Part shown: positions 17,610 through 27,915 of the stretch, piece after piece
Layout of the letters: each line of letters begins with the position of its first letter
Numbering within the stretch: position 1 is the first letter of the stretch
Assembly (NCBI RefSeq): GCF_030687395.1
Contig: NZ_CP117430.1
Span: 3,596,001-3,660,000, forward strand
Length of the DNA: 64,000 nucleotides
Direction: 5' to 3'
From: Pseudomonas wuhanensis
GTDB taxonomy: Bacteria > Pseudomonadota > Gammaproteobacteria > Pseudomonadales > Pseudomonadaceae
Translations under genes and position numbers: made by a program
The notes under the pieces: model-generated
Databases searched by the model: none
Told to the model about the DNA's origin: nothing
Seen by the model: only the letters and a program-made list of their open reading frames with translations

Positions 17610-17866
17610 TGGATGGCATCCGATTTGAACAGAATGTTTGGCACTTCAATCGACTTCGACTCGCATTCCTGCGGGCCCATGTAGCCGGTGCGCTCTTCCT
17701 CGGGCAGGTTCTGGATTTCCCAGGCGATCATCGCTTGCAGGGACAGCTCGCGCTGCTCGGCGGTGAGTTTGCCACCGTCGGACCATTTGCCGATTTCCAC
17801 CGCCAGTTTCAGGCTCTGGTAGATATCCGGGGTGATGTTTTTGATCATTTCGTTAAAAGAGGACAT
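17606..17866 (-). CDS. YeaC family protein (DUF1315)
   Basis: 86 residues starting MSSFNEMIKNITPDIYQSLK, with AVEIGKWSDGGKLTAEQREL and MIAWEIQNLPEEERTGYM, the conserved core of the YeaC/DUF1315 family. Start at 17866 is set by GGAG about 8 bases upstream; the frame extends to 17887 but that would add residues unlike the family. Its stop overlaps the DUF2797 start. The cellular role of the family is not known; the position between the rhomboid and DUF2797 genes is the same as I recall in P. aeruginosa. Confidence 0.85.
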   Translation of the reverse strand: MSSFNEMIKNITPDIYQSLKLAVEIGKWSDGGKLTAEQRELSLQAMIAWEIQNLPEEERTGYMGPQECESKSIEVPNILFKSDAIH

Positions 17867-17898
17867 CAAGGGCTCCGCGCTCTTCATTCATAACTGTT

Positions 17899-18768
17899 TT
17901 AGACGGCCAGTTTACGGCGGTTGTACAAACCGCCCAACAAACCGGTGAAGCATCCGATGAGTAACCCGCTGACGTGGGCCGCGTTGGCAATCTGGCCAAA
18001 GCCGATCATAGAGACCAGCCCCGACAGGCACACCAGCAACCACACCAGCATCATCACCAACACCCCTCGGGGCAGGCGATACGCCGGGTTCGGCGACAGA
18101 ACCTGGAAAATCCAGCAATGCCCGAGCAGGCCGTACAGCACCCCGGACAACCCGCCAAACAGGCTCGGGCCGCTGAAAAGGTATTGGGTATAGTTGGACA
18201 CCAGGCTGAACAGCAGCGTCAGGCCGATCAGGTTGATGCTGCCCTGACGCGACTCGATACGCCGCCCCAGCTCCCAGTACCACATGCCGTTCATGGCCAG
18301 GTGCAGAATGCCGAAGTGGATCAGCATCGGCGTCACCAGACGCCACCACTGCCCCGCCGCCAGGCTGTCGGCCAATGGCGTGAAATGGATGTATTCGCCG
18401 ACCACACGGAAATCGAGGAAGGTCAGCCAGCGTATCGTCTCGAGGTTATCGCCGAGCAGCGTCACCATGGCGACGATCAGGGTCAATAGCAGCACCAACG
18501 CCGTAGCCTTGCTGTGGCGCAATTGCTCGACGAAGCCCGGACGCTGCAGGGTCTGCGTCATCGGAATATCCAGTTGCTGATCGGGGTCGCCCGCCGGAAA
18601 GCGTTCGTACAATGAACGTACGTCTTCGCTGATGTTGGCCGGTACCCACAGCACTTGCTCGCCCGCCTCTTCGCTGACCCGATGAGGCACTTGCATGCGC
18701 TGCAGCAGTTTGACGAACCCGCTCAAATCCACCGCCAGAGGCAGACGCAATACCGCCACCGCCGTCAT
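17899..18768 (-). CDS. rhomboid-family intramembrane serine protease
   Basis: 289 residues. A soluble N-terminal domain (1-85) resembles the cytoplasmic domain of GlpG; then six membrane segments carry WWRLVTPMLIHFGILHLAMN, the catalytic Ser in GGLSGVLYG (Ser208) and the catalytic His in NAAHVSGLL (His265). Rhomboids cut transmembrane substrates within the bilayer. It overlaps the upstream phosphoesterase gene by 4 bases (ATGA), indicating co-translation. No substrate can be named from context. Confidence 0.9.
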   Translation of the reverse strand: MTAVAVLRLPLAVDLSGFVKLLQRMQVPHRVSEEAGEQVLWVPANISEDVRSLYERFPAGDPDQQLDIPMTQTLQRPGFVEQLRHSKATALVLLLTLIVAMVTLLGDNLETIRWLTFLDFRVVGEYIHFTPLADSLAAGQWWRLVTPMLIHFGILHLAMNGMWYWELGRRIESRQGSINLIGLTLLFSLVSNYTQYLFSGPSLFGGLSGVLYGLLGHCWIFQVLSPNPAYRLPRGVLVMMLVWLLVCLSGLVSMIGFGQIANAAHVSGLLIGCFTGLLGGLYNRRKLAV

Positions 18769-19736
18769 CGCAACACCTCCGGCCGCTCGACATCGACCCA
18801 GACAAATTTATGCGGGTCGAGACGGGTTTCCTGATCCAGACGATAAGCGACCAGTTTGCCGTAGAGCACCGCGCTGTAATCCAGGCACGCCAGGTTCGGG
18901 CGGATCGGCGCCGGTTTGCCGCTGCGCCAGTAGTGGCCGACGAACAACAGCGGCTCATCGACGCCATAGCGCAGCAAGTTGTCTTTTTCGGTGGAGGACA
19001 GTGGCGTGCGGGCCACCGGCTCAGGCAAGGCGTCGGGTTGAAACACGATGTCTCCGTAGGTTTGCGGGTCGTCTTCCCAGAACTTGGTGCGGAAAAACGA
19101 ACGCGTCAGGCCGTCGCCGCTGGTCATGGTCAACCCGTGGGGCAAGCGCATGTCGGTGCCGCGCAACAGGCGATCGAACACGGTGCAGGCAAAACTGCCC
19201 GGCACCGCGGAGGCCTGGAGGAAATGCTCATCGATGCAACCGTCGGGGAACAAGCCGCGCAACGGTTCGATCAGGCCGGCATCCCAGCAGGCATGCACCA
19301 CGCGGAAACGCTCGGCATCGACAAACAATGGCAGTTCATAGAACCATTGCAGAAAGTCGTGCCAATCCTGGGGGTGATCTTCGAACTGGGTCAGGGTTTC
19401 ATGGAGCAGGCGGGCGTGGCGTGGCGTGTGTTCGCGCACGAACTGCTGGCCGCTGCCCGGCAACGCCGGAGTGCTCCAGCCGAGGGCGTTGAATTCATGG
19501 TTGCCCATGATGCACAGCGCCTGACCGGCCTCGACCATGTCGTGGACGATGTGCAGCGCCTCGCGAATCCGCGGGCCGCGGTCGATGATGTCGCCGAGGA
19601 ACACCGCCATGCGCGACGGATGCCGCCAGACACCACCGTGTTTTTGATAACCGAGCCGGTCGAGCAAGTGCTCAAGGGTCAGAGCGCAACCGTGCACGTC
19701 ACCGATCAGGTCGTAGCTACGCGCGGGATCGAGCAT
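18765..19736 (-). CDS. PPP-family metallophosphoesterase
   Basis: 323 residues with the three dimetal motifs at the N-terminus: GDVHG (12-16), FLGDIIDRGP (46-55) and GNHEFNALG (78-86), plus downstream His residues in VVHACWD and FVGHYW. This is the phosphoprotein-phosphatase/ApaH/PrpE-like branch; either dinucleoside polyphosphates or phosphoproteins could be substrates. Its start overlaps the nadK stop by one base (TGATG) and its stop overlaps the rhomboid start, so nadK, this gene and the rhomboid gene form one tightly coupled operon. Confidence 0.88.
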   Translation of the reverse strand: MLDPARSYDLIGDVHGCALTLEHLLDRLGYQKHGGVWRHPSRMAVFLGDIIDRGPRIREALHIVHDMVEAGQALCIMGNHEFNALGWSTPALPGSGQQFVREHTPRHARLLHETLTQFEDHPQDWHDFLQWFYELPLFVDAERFRVVHACWDAGLIEPLRGLFPDGCIDEHFLQASAVPGSFACTVFDRLLRGTDMRLPHGLTMTSGDGLTRSFFRTKFWEDDPQTYGDIVFQPDALPEPVARTPLSSTEKDNLLRYGVDEPLLFVGHYWRSGKPAPIRPNLACLDYSAVLYGKLVAYRLDQETRLDPHKFVWVDVERPEVLR

Positions 19737-20626
19737 CAGTCGCCTCCACCACCCAACTTGCTGCCCCAGCCGAGTTTGGTCCGGCAGACTTCATAGTAGT
19801 TGTGGTCGAGCGGGTGAATCAGCCGCAGTTTCTGCGCTTTCTTGCTGATGGTGATGGTGTCACCGGGCGCGCAGGTGAAGTGATTCTGCCCGTCACAGGA
19901 AACTTGCGGGTAAATCTGCATATCTTTGGACACGACGATTTTCAGCTCACTGTTGCCATCGACCACAATCGGCCTGCCTGACAAGGTATGGGGGTACATC
20001 GGCACAATCACAATAGCGTCGAGCTTGGGATGCATGATCGGGCCGCCCGCCGACAACGCGTAAGCGGTCGAACCGGTCGGCGTGGCGACGATCAGACCGT
20101 CGGCCTTCTGGCTGCAGACGAACTGGCCGTCGATGTACAACTCGAACTCGATCATCCGCGTCGATTTGCCGGGGTGCAGCACCACGTCGTTCAGCGCATC
20201 GCCCTGGCCGATGGCCTCGGCGTGACGCCGGACTTCGGCTTGCAGCAGGAAGCGGTTTTCCACCAGGTAGTGGCCGTCGAGCACTTCGGCGACTTTGACT
20301 TCCAGCTCATCGGGGCGAATATCGGTGAGGAACCCCAGGCTGCCCCGGTTGATGCCGAGCACCGGAATATTGTGTCGGGCCAGCGCCCGGGCGGCGCCCA
20401 GCAGGCTGCCGTCACCACCGACCACAATCACCATGTCACACACTTCACCGAGCATCTTGCGCGACGAAGTTTGCAGGCCATGACCCGGCAGGACTTCGGC
20501 GATGGTGTCTTCGAGGATCACATGCAGGTGACGATCGAGCAGAAACCGTTTCAGTCGGCGGACGGTATCCAGCACCTGAGAACTGCCCAGGCGACCGATG
20601 ATGCCGATATTACGAAATTGCTCCAT
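19736..20626 (-). CDS. nadK: NAD kinase
   Basis: 296 residues, the standard NadK length. The diagnostic GGDGSLLGAAR motif is at 70-80, followed by NRGSLGFLTD (93-102), QKADGLIVATPTGSTAYALSAGGPI and SGRPIVVDG. It phosphorylates NAD to NADP using ATP or polyphosphate in the cytosol. Start at 20626 is chosen for AGGAG just upstream; the frame is open to 20671. It heads the operon with the phosphoesterase and rhomboid genes and is divergent from the DUF1853 gene over 124 bases. Confidence 0.95.
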   Translation of the reverse strand: MEQFRNIGIIGRLGSSQVLDTVRRLKRFLLDRHLHVILEDTIAEVLPGHGLQTSSRKMLGEVCDMVIVVGGDGSLLGAARALARHNIPVLGINRGSLGFLTDIRPDELEVKVAEVLDGHYLVENRFLLQAEVRRHAEAIGQGDALNDVVLHPGKSTRMIEFELYIDGQFVCSQKADGLIVATPTGSTAYALSAGGPIMHPKLDAIVIVPMYPHTLSGRPIVVDGNSELKIVVSKDMQIYPQVSCDGQNHFTCAPGDTITISKKAQKLRLIHPLDHNYYEVCRTKLGWGSKLGGGGD

Positions 20627-20696
20627 GGGGCTCCTATTGGGACGCGGAGGGCCTGCGACGGCGAAAAACACGATTATGGGCGAAAGCGCGGCGTAG

Positions 20697-21701
<1,005 letters not shown>

Positions 21702-21722
21702 GTTTTTGTGGTGAATGGACGG

Positions 21723-21802
21723 CCCCTATCGCGGGCAAGCCCGCTCCCACAGGGTTTAGTGTGATCCTGTGGGGGGCGGGCTTGCCCGCGATAGCGGTAT
21801 TT
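21723..21802. repeat. REP pair in tail-to-tail order
   Basis: Here the two REP copies are arranged in the reverse order from the other doublets: the GCAAGCCCGCTCCCACAGGG copy comes first, the CCTGTGGGGGGCGGGCTTGCC copy second, with a 12-base spacer. The second copy carries GGGGGG where others have GGGAGC. A degraded third partner (TCTTCGCGAGCAAGTC) follows at 21834-21849. Confidence 0.85.
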
Positions 21803-21919
21803 CAGGCGACATCAATGCTGACTGTGCCGCCGTCTTCGCGAGCAAGTCGAATCGTCGCACCGCCGCTCCCGCAGGGATTGTGGCTGGCCTCAGGAACTAA
21901 TTAATGCCACGTAAACGGG

Positions 21920-22480
21920 TCATTGCTTTTTATGCTGCTCAACCCACTGCGCATACGCGTCGATGAATTTCTGCAAGAACGGCCTGACCGACTCCGACAA
22001 CTTGCCCGTCTCGTCGAACGCTGAACCGGCGCCGCCCAGGTAGGCTTCCGGCTGCTGCATGCACGGCACATTGAGAAACACCATCGACTGCCGAATATTG
22101 TGGTTGGCGCCAAATCCGCCGACGGCACCTGGTGAAACGCTGATCACCGCACCCGGCTTGCCGTTCCAGGCGCTCTTGCCGTAGGGGCGCGACCCCACGT
22201 CGATCGCATTCTTCAACGGCGCCGGTACCGAACGGTTATATTCCGGGGTCACGAACAGCACCGCGTCGGATGAACTCACTTGTTGTCGGAAAGTGCTGTA
22301 GGCTGCCGGCGGTGATTCGCCATCGATGTCTTCGTTGTAGAGCGGTAAATCGCCGATTTCGACGATATTCAGCTTCAGATTGGCAGGCGCCAGCTCGGCC
22401 AGCGCCAGCGCGACCTTGCGGTTGATCGACGCTTTTCTCAGGCTGCCGACCAGAACGGCGATCTCGTAGACGTTGCTCAT
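21920..22480 (-). CDS. NADPH-dependent FMN reductase (ChrR-like)
   Basis: 186 residues of the flavodoxin-like NADPH-dependent FMN reductase family. GSLRKASINRKVA (12-24) binds the FMN phosphate, and TPEYNRSVPAPLKNAIDVGSRP (79-100) together with SVSPGAVGGFGANHNIRQ are the classic conserved segments. Relatives reduce quinones, chromate and azo dyes in the cytosol, often for redox protection. The gene stands alone; nothing in the neighbours fixes the substrate. The REP-rich region 21702-21919 precedes its 3' end. Confidence 0.88.
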   Translation of the reverse strand: MSNVYEIAVLVGSLRKASINRKVALALAELAPANLKLNIVEIGDLPLYNEDIDGESPPAAYSTFRQQVSSSDAVLFVTPEYNRSVPAPLKNAIDVGSRPYGKSAWNGKPGAVISVSPGAVGGFGANHNIRQSMVFLNVPCMQQPEAYLGGAGSAFDETGKLSESVRPFLQKFIDAYAQWVEQHKKQ

Positions 22481-22664
22481 GGAAGATTCTCGACTGTCCG
22501 ATGGGAAGAGCTTCTAGTTATAGATGATCAAATGACGATTCAACCAGCGGGCGATGGAAAATCGCCGCCCCTGACTATTTTTTTCCTGTAGGAAAACTTA
22601 CCTCGCCCAACCACGGTCTACAGAACCGCAAATTGAGTGATTTATCTCCAGAGGTTCTAAGCAG

Positions 22665-22901
22665 ATGGCAGCAGTACTCGTCGGTCAGTTCCATGCAAGA
22701 GACGCGGAAGGCCGTGTTTATTCCGTGCATGAGTTCCAGGAATCCACCCTGTCGCACGACGGCCTCGCCGGCTCGGTGCCTGTCACCACCTATAAACTGG
22801 CCATTGGCGACCGAGTCAACAAACTCGACGATAACGAGTTTGTGCTGGTGCAAACCGGCGTCACCCTCATTCGCGAACCTGAAACGAACGTCGCTTCATA
22901 A
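22665..22901 (+). CDS. small conserved-looking protein, unknown function
   Basis: 78 residues, MAAVLVGQFHARDAEGRVYSVHEFQES, no signal peptide, mixed beta-rich composition with DNEFVLVQTGVTLIRE near the C-terminus. AGAGG lies about 9 bases before the ATG. It faces away from the FMN reductase and is 88 bases ahead of the LysR gene on the same strand. I do not recognise a family. Codon use is like the neighbours, which supports a real gene. Confidence 0.65.
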   Translation: MAAVLVGQFHARDAEGRVYSVHEFQESTLSHDGLAGSVPVTTYKLAIGDRVNKLDDNEFVLVQTGVTLIREPETNVAS

Positions 22902-22989
22902 CCCGCTGTTATGAGCAGAAGTCATATGCGCGCACTTGAGTTAGGATTCAGTGACTGACTCCCTCACCTGCTGAACATGGACTTCACGC

Positions 22990-23883
22990 ATGCGTTTACG
23001 TCATATCGAAGTGATCCAGGCGCTCCTGCAGACCGGTCACCTGGGCACCGCCGCCGAATGGCTGCAGCTGCCGGTGGCCGAGGTTGAACGCACGCTGCGT
23101 GATGCCGAGGATCAGTTGGGTTTCATGCTGTTTGCCAGCGTGCGTGGTCGTCTGCAAGCCACGCGCGAGGCGCGGGAGCTGCAAGTCGAGTTCGCCCACG
23201 TCTACGAAGCCCTCGAACCGGTCCAGCGACTGGCCAGCAGCCTCAAGCAATATTTGGCCCCGCCCCTGCGAATCATCTGCACCCCGCCCTTGGCACAACA
23301 ACTGTTGCCACACAGCATCGCGGCCCTGCGCCGACGCCTCCCCGATGCACCTTGCACCCTCCTGAGCCAGCCGACCCGCGAGATTGTCAGAAGCCTGCTG
23401 CTGCGTGAAAGCGATCTGGGCCTGAGCCTGCATGACCCGGACCACGCCGACATCCATTGCCAGGTCATCGCCCAGGGCAAGCTCCAGCTGCTGGCGCCCC
23501 ATGGCTGGCTGCAACCGAAACAGAAGTACATCTCGCTGCAGGACCTTGCCGGCCAGTCGATGGTTGGCCTGGAAGGTCACGATCCGTTAAGCCCGGCGCT
23601 GGACAACAAGCTGCATGCGCTGCGCCCTGCCCCGGTCATCCAGACCCGGGTCCAGACTCATCAGATGATGCGCAGCATGGTCGAGGCCGGTGAAGGCCTG
23701 GCGATCGTCGACCCGTTTACCGCCCTCGGCGCCAAGTCGGCCGGGCTCGATGCCTGTCCGCTGGCACCTGCCGTGCCGATCAGCGTGTATGCCTTGAGCC
23801 TCAAGACCGCCGAGCCCTCTTCGGCCGTTCAGGCGCTGCTGGACATCATCACGGAACAAGCCGTGGCGATGCTGGCGAGCTGA
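22990..23883 (+). CDS. LysR-family transcriptional regulator
   Basis: 297 residues. The N-terminal winged helix (1-60, MRLRHIEVIQALLQTGHLGTAAEWLQLP...) is somewhat divergent in its recognition helix, followed by the periplasmic-binding-like effector domain (90-295) with LLRESDLGLSLHD, GQSMVGLEGHDPLSP and MMRSMVEAGEGLAIVDPFTA. The last segment resembles the amino-acid/opine-responsive members (NocR/ArgP-like), but the ligand is unknown. No divergent partner gene lies beside it. Its 3' end overlaps the acetyltransferase gene by 35 bases in convergent orientation. Confidence 0.85.
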   Translation: MRLRHIEVIQALLQTGHLGTAAEWLQLPVAEVERTLRDAEDQLGFMLFASVRGRLQATREARELQVEFAHVYEALEPVQRLASSLKQYLAPPLRIICTPPLAQQLLPHSIAALRRRLPDAPCTLLSQPTREIVRSLLLRESDLGLSLHDPDHADIHCQVIAQGKLQLLAPHGWLQPKQKYISLQDLAGQSMVGLEGHDPLSPALDNKLHALRPAPVIQTRVQTHQMMRSMVEAGEGLAIVDPFTALGAKSAGLDACPLAPAVPISVYALSLKTAEPSSAVQALLDIITEQAVAMLAS

Positions 23884-24481
23884 GCGGGCTTTCCAGCGGA
23901 TTATCGAACAGCCGATACCAGAACAGCGCCACCTCAGCGGTATTCGGATCGATTCCGCGGTAGCGCAGATGATCGATCCCGCCCACCACATAGCCACAGC
24001 GCTCATAGAGCCGGCAGGCCCCCAAGTTGTTGTTCTGGGTTTCGAGCATGATGCCCGGCAGTTTTTTCTTGCGACTCCAGAACTGCGCCACATCCAGCAG
24101 CGCCTTGGCCACGCCATGACGGCGCGCCGGAGCATGCACCGCCAATTCATCGATATGGGCGAAGCCGTTCCAGTTGGTGCTGACCACCAGGTGACCTACC
24201 GGCTCGTCGTCCAGATAAGCCATGAAAATCTCACTGTCGGCGGCGTCGCGAAAACTGCTGAATTCCTCGGGATCGATGCCGTAACACTTGCGATACGGGA
24301 TGATTGGCGTCACCGGCCACTGCGCCACCGGCTTACCGACTTGTGCGGCACCATAGGCGGCGACTTCAAAACTGAAATCACTGCCCCAGATATAAGCCGC
24401 AAACCCCTCATCGGCGACACGCACCGACAGGCCTGGGTATTTGGGATTCATGACGGGTTGCATACTCGCAAAGGTCCTCAT
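23849..24481 (-). CDS. GNAT N-acetyltransferase
   Basis: 210 residues. The acetyl-CoA loop ARRHGVAKALLDVAQFW (motif A) is preceded by the beta strand HIDELAVHA and followed by LETQNNNLGACRLYERCGY, giving a full GNAT core at about 95-180. The arrangement resembles streptothricin-type acetyltransferases, though the substrate is not determined. I chose the ATG at 24481 because it overlaps the ldcA stop as ATGA, implying translational coupling; ATGs at 24463 and 24451 are alternatives. Its 3' end overlaps the LysR gene. Confidence 0.82.
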   Translation of the reverse strand: MRTFASMQPVMNPKYPGLSVRVADEGFAAYIWGSDFSFEVAAYGAAQVGKPVAQWPVTPIIPYRKCYGIDPEEFSSFRDAADSEIFMAYLDDEPVGHLVVSTNWNGFAHIDELAVHAPARRHGVAKALLDVAQFWSRKKKLPGIMLETQNNNLGACRLYERCGYVVGGIDHLRYRGIDPNTAEVALFWYRLFDNPLESPLSSPASPRLVP

Positions 24482-26733
24482 TCCTTGATGCAATCGACGG
24501 TGTAGTGCCGTCCATTGCCCTCGTCTTCATGTTGCAAGCCATGCACATCGGCGACAAATCCGGGGAAGCTACTGTCGAACGTACGCGCAAACTTCAGGTA
24601 ATCGATGATCGAACGGGTCGACTCGGTAAACCGCTCGCCGGGCATGATCAACGGGATCCCCGGCGGGTATGGCACCAGCATCACCGCCGCGATCCGCCCG
24701 TCCAGAGCATCGATCGAAACAGCCTCAACCTCCCCGCGTACCAATTGATCATAGGCGTGCGCCGGCTTCATCGCGACTTCCGGCAGTACGGTGTACATGC
24801 GCTTGAGGTGTTTGGCCGTGGCGTTGCTGCGATAACAGGCGTGCAATTGATCACACAGGTCACGCAAGCCCATGCCTTGATAACGGGCAATATTGTGTTG
24901 CGCCACGCACGGCAGGCAGGTGGCCAGGCTGACGTTGGCGTCGTAACTGCGCTTGAACTCCAGTAACTCGGTGAGCAACGTGCTCCACTTGCCCTTGGTG
25001 ATGCCCATGGAGAACAGCACCAGGAACGAATACAGCCCGGTCTTTTCCACGACCAGCCCACGTTCCCAGAGGAATTTGCTGACCACCGCCGCCGGAATCC
25101 CCCGCGCGCTCAGGGCACCGCCCGCCGTCAGACCCGGCATCACCAGCGTGACCTTGATCGGATCGAGCAGCACGTAGTCGTCGGTCACGCCGCCAAAGCC
25201 GTGCCAATCGGCGTCGGGTTGCAGCAACCAGTCTTCGGTGACCACCTGCTCAATACCTTCGGCCGAGGGTGGTTGCCAGATGGAAAACCACCAGTCATCG
25301 GCGGCGATATGCTGACGCAGATTGGCCAGGGCCCGGCGAAAACTCAGGGCCTCGTCGAACATTTCCTGCAACAACGAACGCCCGGCCGGCCCTTCCATCA
25401 TCGCCGACGCCACGTCCAGCGAGGCGATGATGCTGTACTGCGGCGAGGTCGAGATATGCATCATGAATGCTTCGTTGAAACGGTCACGATCCAGTTGCCG
25501 CGCCCCGCCGTCCTGAACATGAATCATCGACGCCTGACTGAAGGCTGCCAGCAGTTTGTGCGTGGAGTGCGTAGTGAACACCAGCGGGCTGTCTTCGCTG
25601 CGGGAGGTGCCCATACCGTAACGGCCGGCGAAGAACTCGTGAAACGCCGCGTAGGCGTACCAGGCCTCGTCGAAATGCAGCACTTCGACGCTGTTACCCA
25701 GGCTCTGCTTGATCAACTCGGCGTTGTAACACAGGCCGTCGTAAGTCGAGTTGGTCACCACCGCCAACTTGACCTTGGGCTCGCGGCCCTGGGTCAGCGG
25801 GCTGGCGTCGATCTTGGCCCGGATCGATTCGCGACTGAACTCACTCAACGGAATCGGGCCAATGATCCCCAACTCATTGCGCTCCGGGCACAGGTACAGC
25901 GGGATCGCGCCGGTCATGATAATCGCGTGCAGCACCGACTTGTGGCAGTTGCGATCCACCAGCACCAGGTCATCCCGGGCGACCATGGAATGCCAGACGA
26001 TCTTGTTAGCGGTCGAGGTGCCATTGATCACGAAAAAGGTGTGATCGGCGCCGAAGTTGCGGGCCGCTCGCGCTTCTGCCTCCGCCAGCGGGCCGGTGTG
26101 ATCGAGCAGCGAACCGAGTTCCGGCACCGACACCGACAAATCCGAGCGCAGGGTGTTTTCCCCGAAAAACTGATGAAACGCCTGCCCCACCGGGCTCTTG
26201 TGATATGCCACGCCGCCGCCATGGCCGGGTGTGTGCCAGGAATAGTTGGAGTCGGCGGTGTGCTGCACCAGCGCCTTAAAGAACGGCGGCAACAGACCGT
26301 CCAGATATTTGCGTGCCGCGCGGGCGACCTGACGGGCGAGGAAGGGCACGGTGTCTTCGAACAAATAAAGAATGCCGCGCAGCTGATTGAGCTCGGCCAT
26401 GGCGTCGGCCGGGGCAGTTTCCAGGGTGACCTGCTCGCCCAGGGCAAAGATCGGCAGGTCCGGCGCCCGAACCCGTGCCAGGCGGATCAGCTCGGCCATG
26501 TTGTGCAGAAGATGAGCATGGGTGCTGGCGTCTTCGGCGGCAATCAACATGCAAGAGAGGCCGTGATGAGTCGAGGCGACCAGACGCCCTTCGTTGTAAT
26601 CGACCGCCGAGACGATGCTGAAGCCTTCCTGCTCCAGTTCCCGGGCGATGCCACGCACACGATCACCGGCAACGGTGTCGGCCTTAATGTCGCGGTGGAC
26701 GATCAGGACCGGGAATTTCAAATCTTTATACAT
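24478..26733 (-). CDS. ldcA: lysine decarboxylase (fold type I Orn/Lys/Arg decarboxylase)
   Basis: 751 residues, the same length as I recall for P. aeruginosa LdcA. An N-terminal wing domain (1-130), the PLP domain with WHTPGHGGG (167-173), FVINGTSTANK, HFDEAWYAYAAFH (PLP Asp near 355), the Schiff-base Lys in THSTHKLLAAFSQ (Lys393) and a C-terminal domain with YPPGIPLIMPGER. It would produce cadaverine, linking lysine catabolism and polyamine supply. A GNAT gene is coupled to its stop. Family paralogues for arginine or ornithine share these motifs, so lysine specificity rests on similarity and conserved position beside dnaQ-rnhA. Confidence 0.88.
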   Translation of the reverse strand: MYKDLKFPVLIVHRDIKADTVAGDRVRGIARELEQEGFSIVSAVDYNEGRLVASTHHGLSCMLIAAEDASTHAHLLHNMAELIRLARVRAPDLPIFALGEQVTLETAPADAMAELNQLRGILYLFEDTVPFLARQVARAARKYLDGLLPPFFKALVQHTADSNYSWHTPGHGGGVAYHKSPVGQAFHQFFGENTLRSDLSVSVPELGSLLDHTGPLAEAEARAARNFGADHTFFVINGTSTANKIVWHSMVARDDLVLVDRNCHKSVLHAIIMTGAIPLYLCPERNELGIIGPIPLSEFSRESIRAKIDASPLTQGREPKVKLAVVTNSTYDGLCYNAELIKQSLGNSVEVLHFDEAWYAYAAFHEFFAGRYGMGTSRSEDSPLVFTTHSTHKLLAAFSQASMIHVQDGGARQLDRDRFNEAFMMHISTSPQYSIIASLDVASAMMEGPAGRSLLQEMFDEALSFRRALANLRQHIAADDWWFSIWQPPSAEGIEQVVTEDWLLQPDADWHGFGGVTDDYVLLDPIKVTLVMPGLTAGGALSARGIPAAVVSKFLWERGLVVEKTGLYSFLVLFSMGITKGKWSTLLTELLEFKRSYDANVSLATCLPCVAQHNIARYQGMGLRDLCDQLHACYRSNATAKHLKRMYTVLPEVAMKPAHAYDQLVRGEVEAVSIDALDGRIAAVMLVPYPPGIPLIMPGERFTESTRSIIDYLKFARTFDSSFPGFVADVHGLQHEDEGNGRHYTVDCIKE

Positions 26734-26881
26734 GGGGCTCGGTGTCCTGAAGCGGCAGACCGTGGCCTGCCAATAACCTCAGGGTAGAGGGTTGGAGCGC
26801 ATGTGGCGAGCGGGATGCCCTGAAGTGGGTCGGCGGGCGCACCAGCATGTGGCCGGCAAGCTCATTGTTCAGACGGTTTAC

Positions 26882-27004
26882 CTGTGGCGAGGGAGCTTGC
26901 TCCCGTTGGGCTGCGAAGCGGCCCCCTGCATTCGCTCAGATATACCGCGTTGGCAGGATTTGCGACTGCTGCGCAGCCGAGCGGGAGCAAGCTCCCTCGC
27001 CACA
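26882..27004. repeat. second-family REP inverted pair
   Basis: CTGTGGCGAGGGAGCTTGCTCCCG at the left and its complement at 26982-27004 flank a spacer with GGCTGCGAAGCGGCC and CGCTGCGCAGCCGA-like segments. This is the GAGGGAGCTTGCTCCC family, distinct from the GCGGGCTTGCCCGC family elsewhere. It fills the gap between ldcA and dnaQ. Confidence 0.85.
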
Positions 27005-27010
27005 AGGGAC

Positions 27011-27769
27011 TCAGGCCTGAGCCTTGGCCTCCGCCAATTGCTGCCACAGCGACGGAGCGCCAGCGGATTTGGCGATGGCTTCCAGACGCGCAATGTGCTG
27101 GGCCAGATCTTCTTCACTTGCACGGATGATCCGGATCGGCTGACGATCGGCCGGCAAACGACGGATTTCCGTGGCGGAGTTGTCCGCGCCCTCACCTGAA
27201 CCATTGCCATCGGACGCATTACCGGCCAGCGACAGGCTGGTCTGGCCGCCGGTCATGGTCAGGTAAACGTCGGCGAGAATCTCGGAGTCGAGCAAGGCGC
27301 CGTGAAGTTCACGGCCGGAGTTGTCGACGCCATAGCGCTTGCACAAGGCGTCGAGGCTGTTGCGCTGCCCCGGGTGACGTTCCCGGGCCATCATCAAGGT
27401 GTCGAGGATCGAGCAGTGTTGCGTGATGTCCGCACGATCGTGCTGGCCCATCAGGGCGAATTCGTTGTTGATGAAGCCAACGTCGAACGCCGCGTTATGG
27501 ATGATCAGCTGCGCGCCCTTGATGAACTCGAAGAACTCATCGGCCACTTCAGTGAAACGCGGCTTGCCCACCAGGAATTCGTTAGTGATGCCGTGGACGC
27601 CGATAGCGCCTTCGTCACTCTCGCGATCCGGTTGCAGGTAAACGTGGAAATGCCGGCCGGTCAGGCGCCGACCGATCAACTCGACACAACCGATTTCGAT
27701 AATCCGGTGGCCGTCGGTCACCGGCATGCCGGTGGTTTCGGTATCGAGTACAACGGATCTGGTGGCCAT
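27011..27769 (-). CDS. dnaQ: DNA polymerase III epsilon subunit (3'-5' proofreading exonuclease)
   Basis: 252 residues with the three exonuclease motifs: ExoI VLDTETTG (7-14), ExoII IIHNAAFDVGFINNE and ExoIII HGALLDSEILADVY (DEDDh type). The C-terminal tail (about 185-252) carries the region that contacts the alpha subunit. It is the replicative proofreader. It lies next to rnhA on the same strand, 146 bases downstream of rnhA; in E. coli the two genes are divergent, whereas here they are co-oriented, as in other Pseudomonas. Confidence 0.95.
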   Translation of the reverse strand: MATRSVVLDTETTGMPVTDGHRIIEIGCVELIGRRLTGRHFHVYLQPDRESDEGAIGVHGITNEFLVGKPRFTEVADEFFEFIKGAQLIIHNAAFDVGFINNEFALMGQHDRADITQHCSILDTLMMARERHPGQRNSLDALCKRYGVDNSGRELHGALLDSEILADVYLTMTGGQTSLSLAGNASDGNGSGEGADNSATEIRRLPADRQPIRIIRASEEDLAQHIARLEAIAKSAGAPSLWQQLAEAKAQA

Positions 27770-27881
27770 CAGTGCTCAGCTCTCAACGGGTCAATCGTGC
27801 AAAAGCGGCGATGTTAACACGCCCGTTGTGTCTTTCAGATACACCGTGTTGCGGCCAATCGCGAGCAGGCTCGCTCCCACT

Positions 27882-27912
27882 GATCATTCCCACGCAGAGC
27901 ATGGGAACGATC
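27882..27912 (-). terminator. hairpin downstream of rnhA
   Basis: GATCATTCCCA (27882-27892) and TGGGAACGATC (27902-27912) form an 11-bp stem with one mismatch around CGCAGAGCA, 3 bases from the rnhA stop. It is preceded by a single REP half (GCGAGCAGGCTCGCTCCCAC). There is no T-run, so it may be an extragenic palindrome that stabilises the message rather than a strict terminator. Confidence 0.5.
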
Positions 27913-27915
27913 GGT

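Noticed and set aside
25201..26787. 528-residue frame on the plus strand
   Set aside because: Antisense of ldcA, rich in Arg, His and Gln, without motifs.
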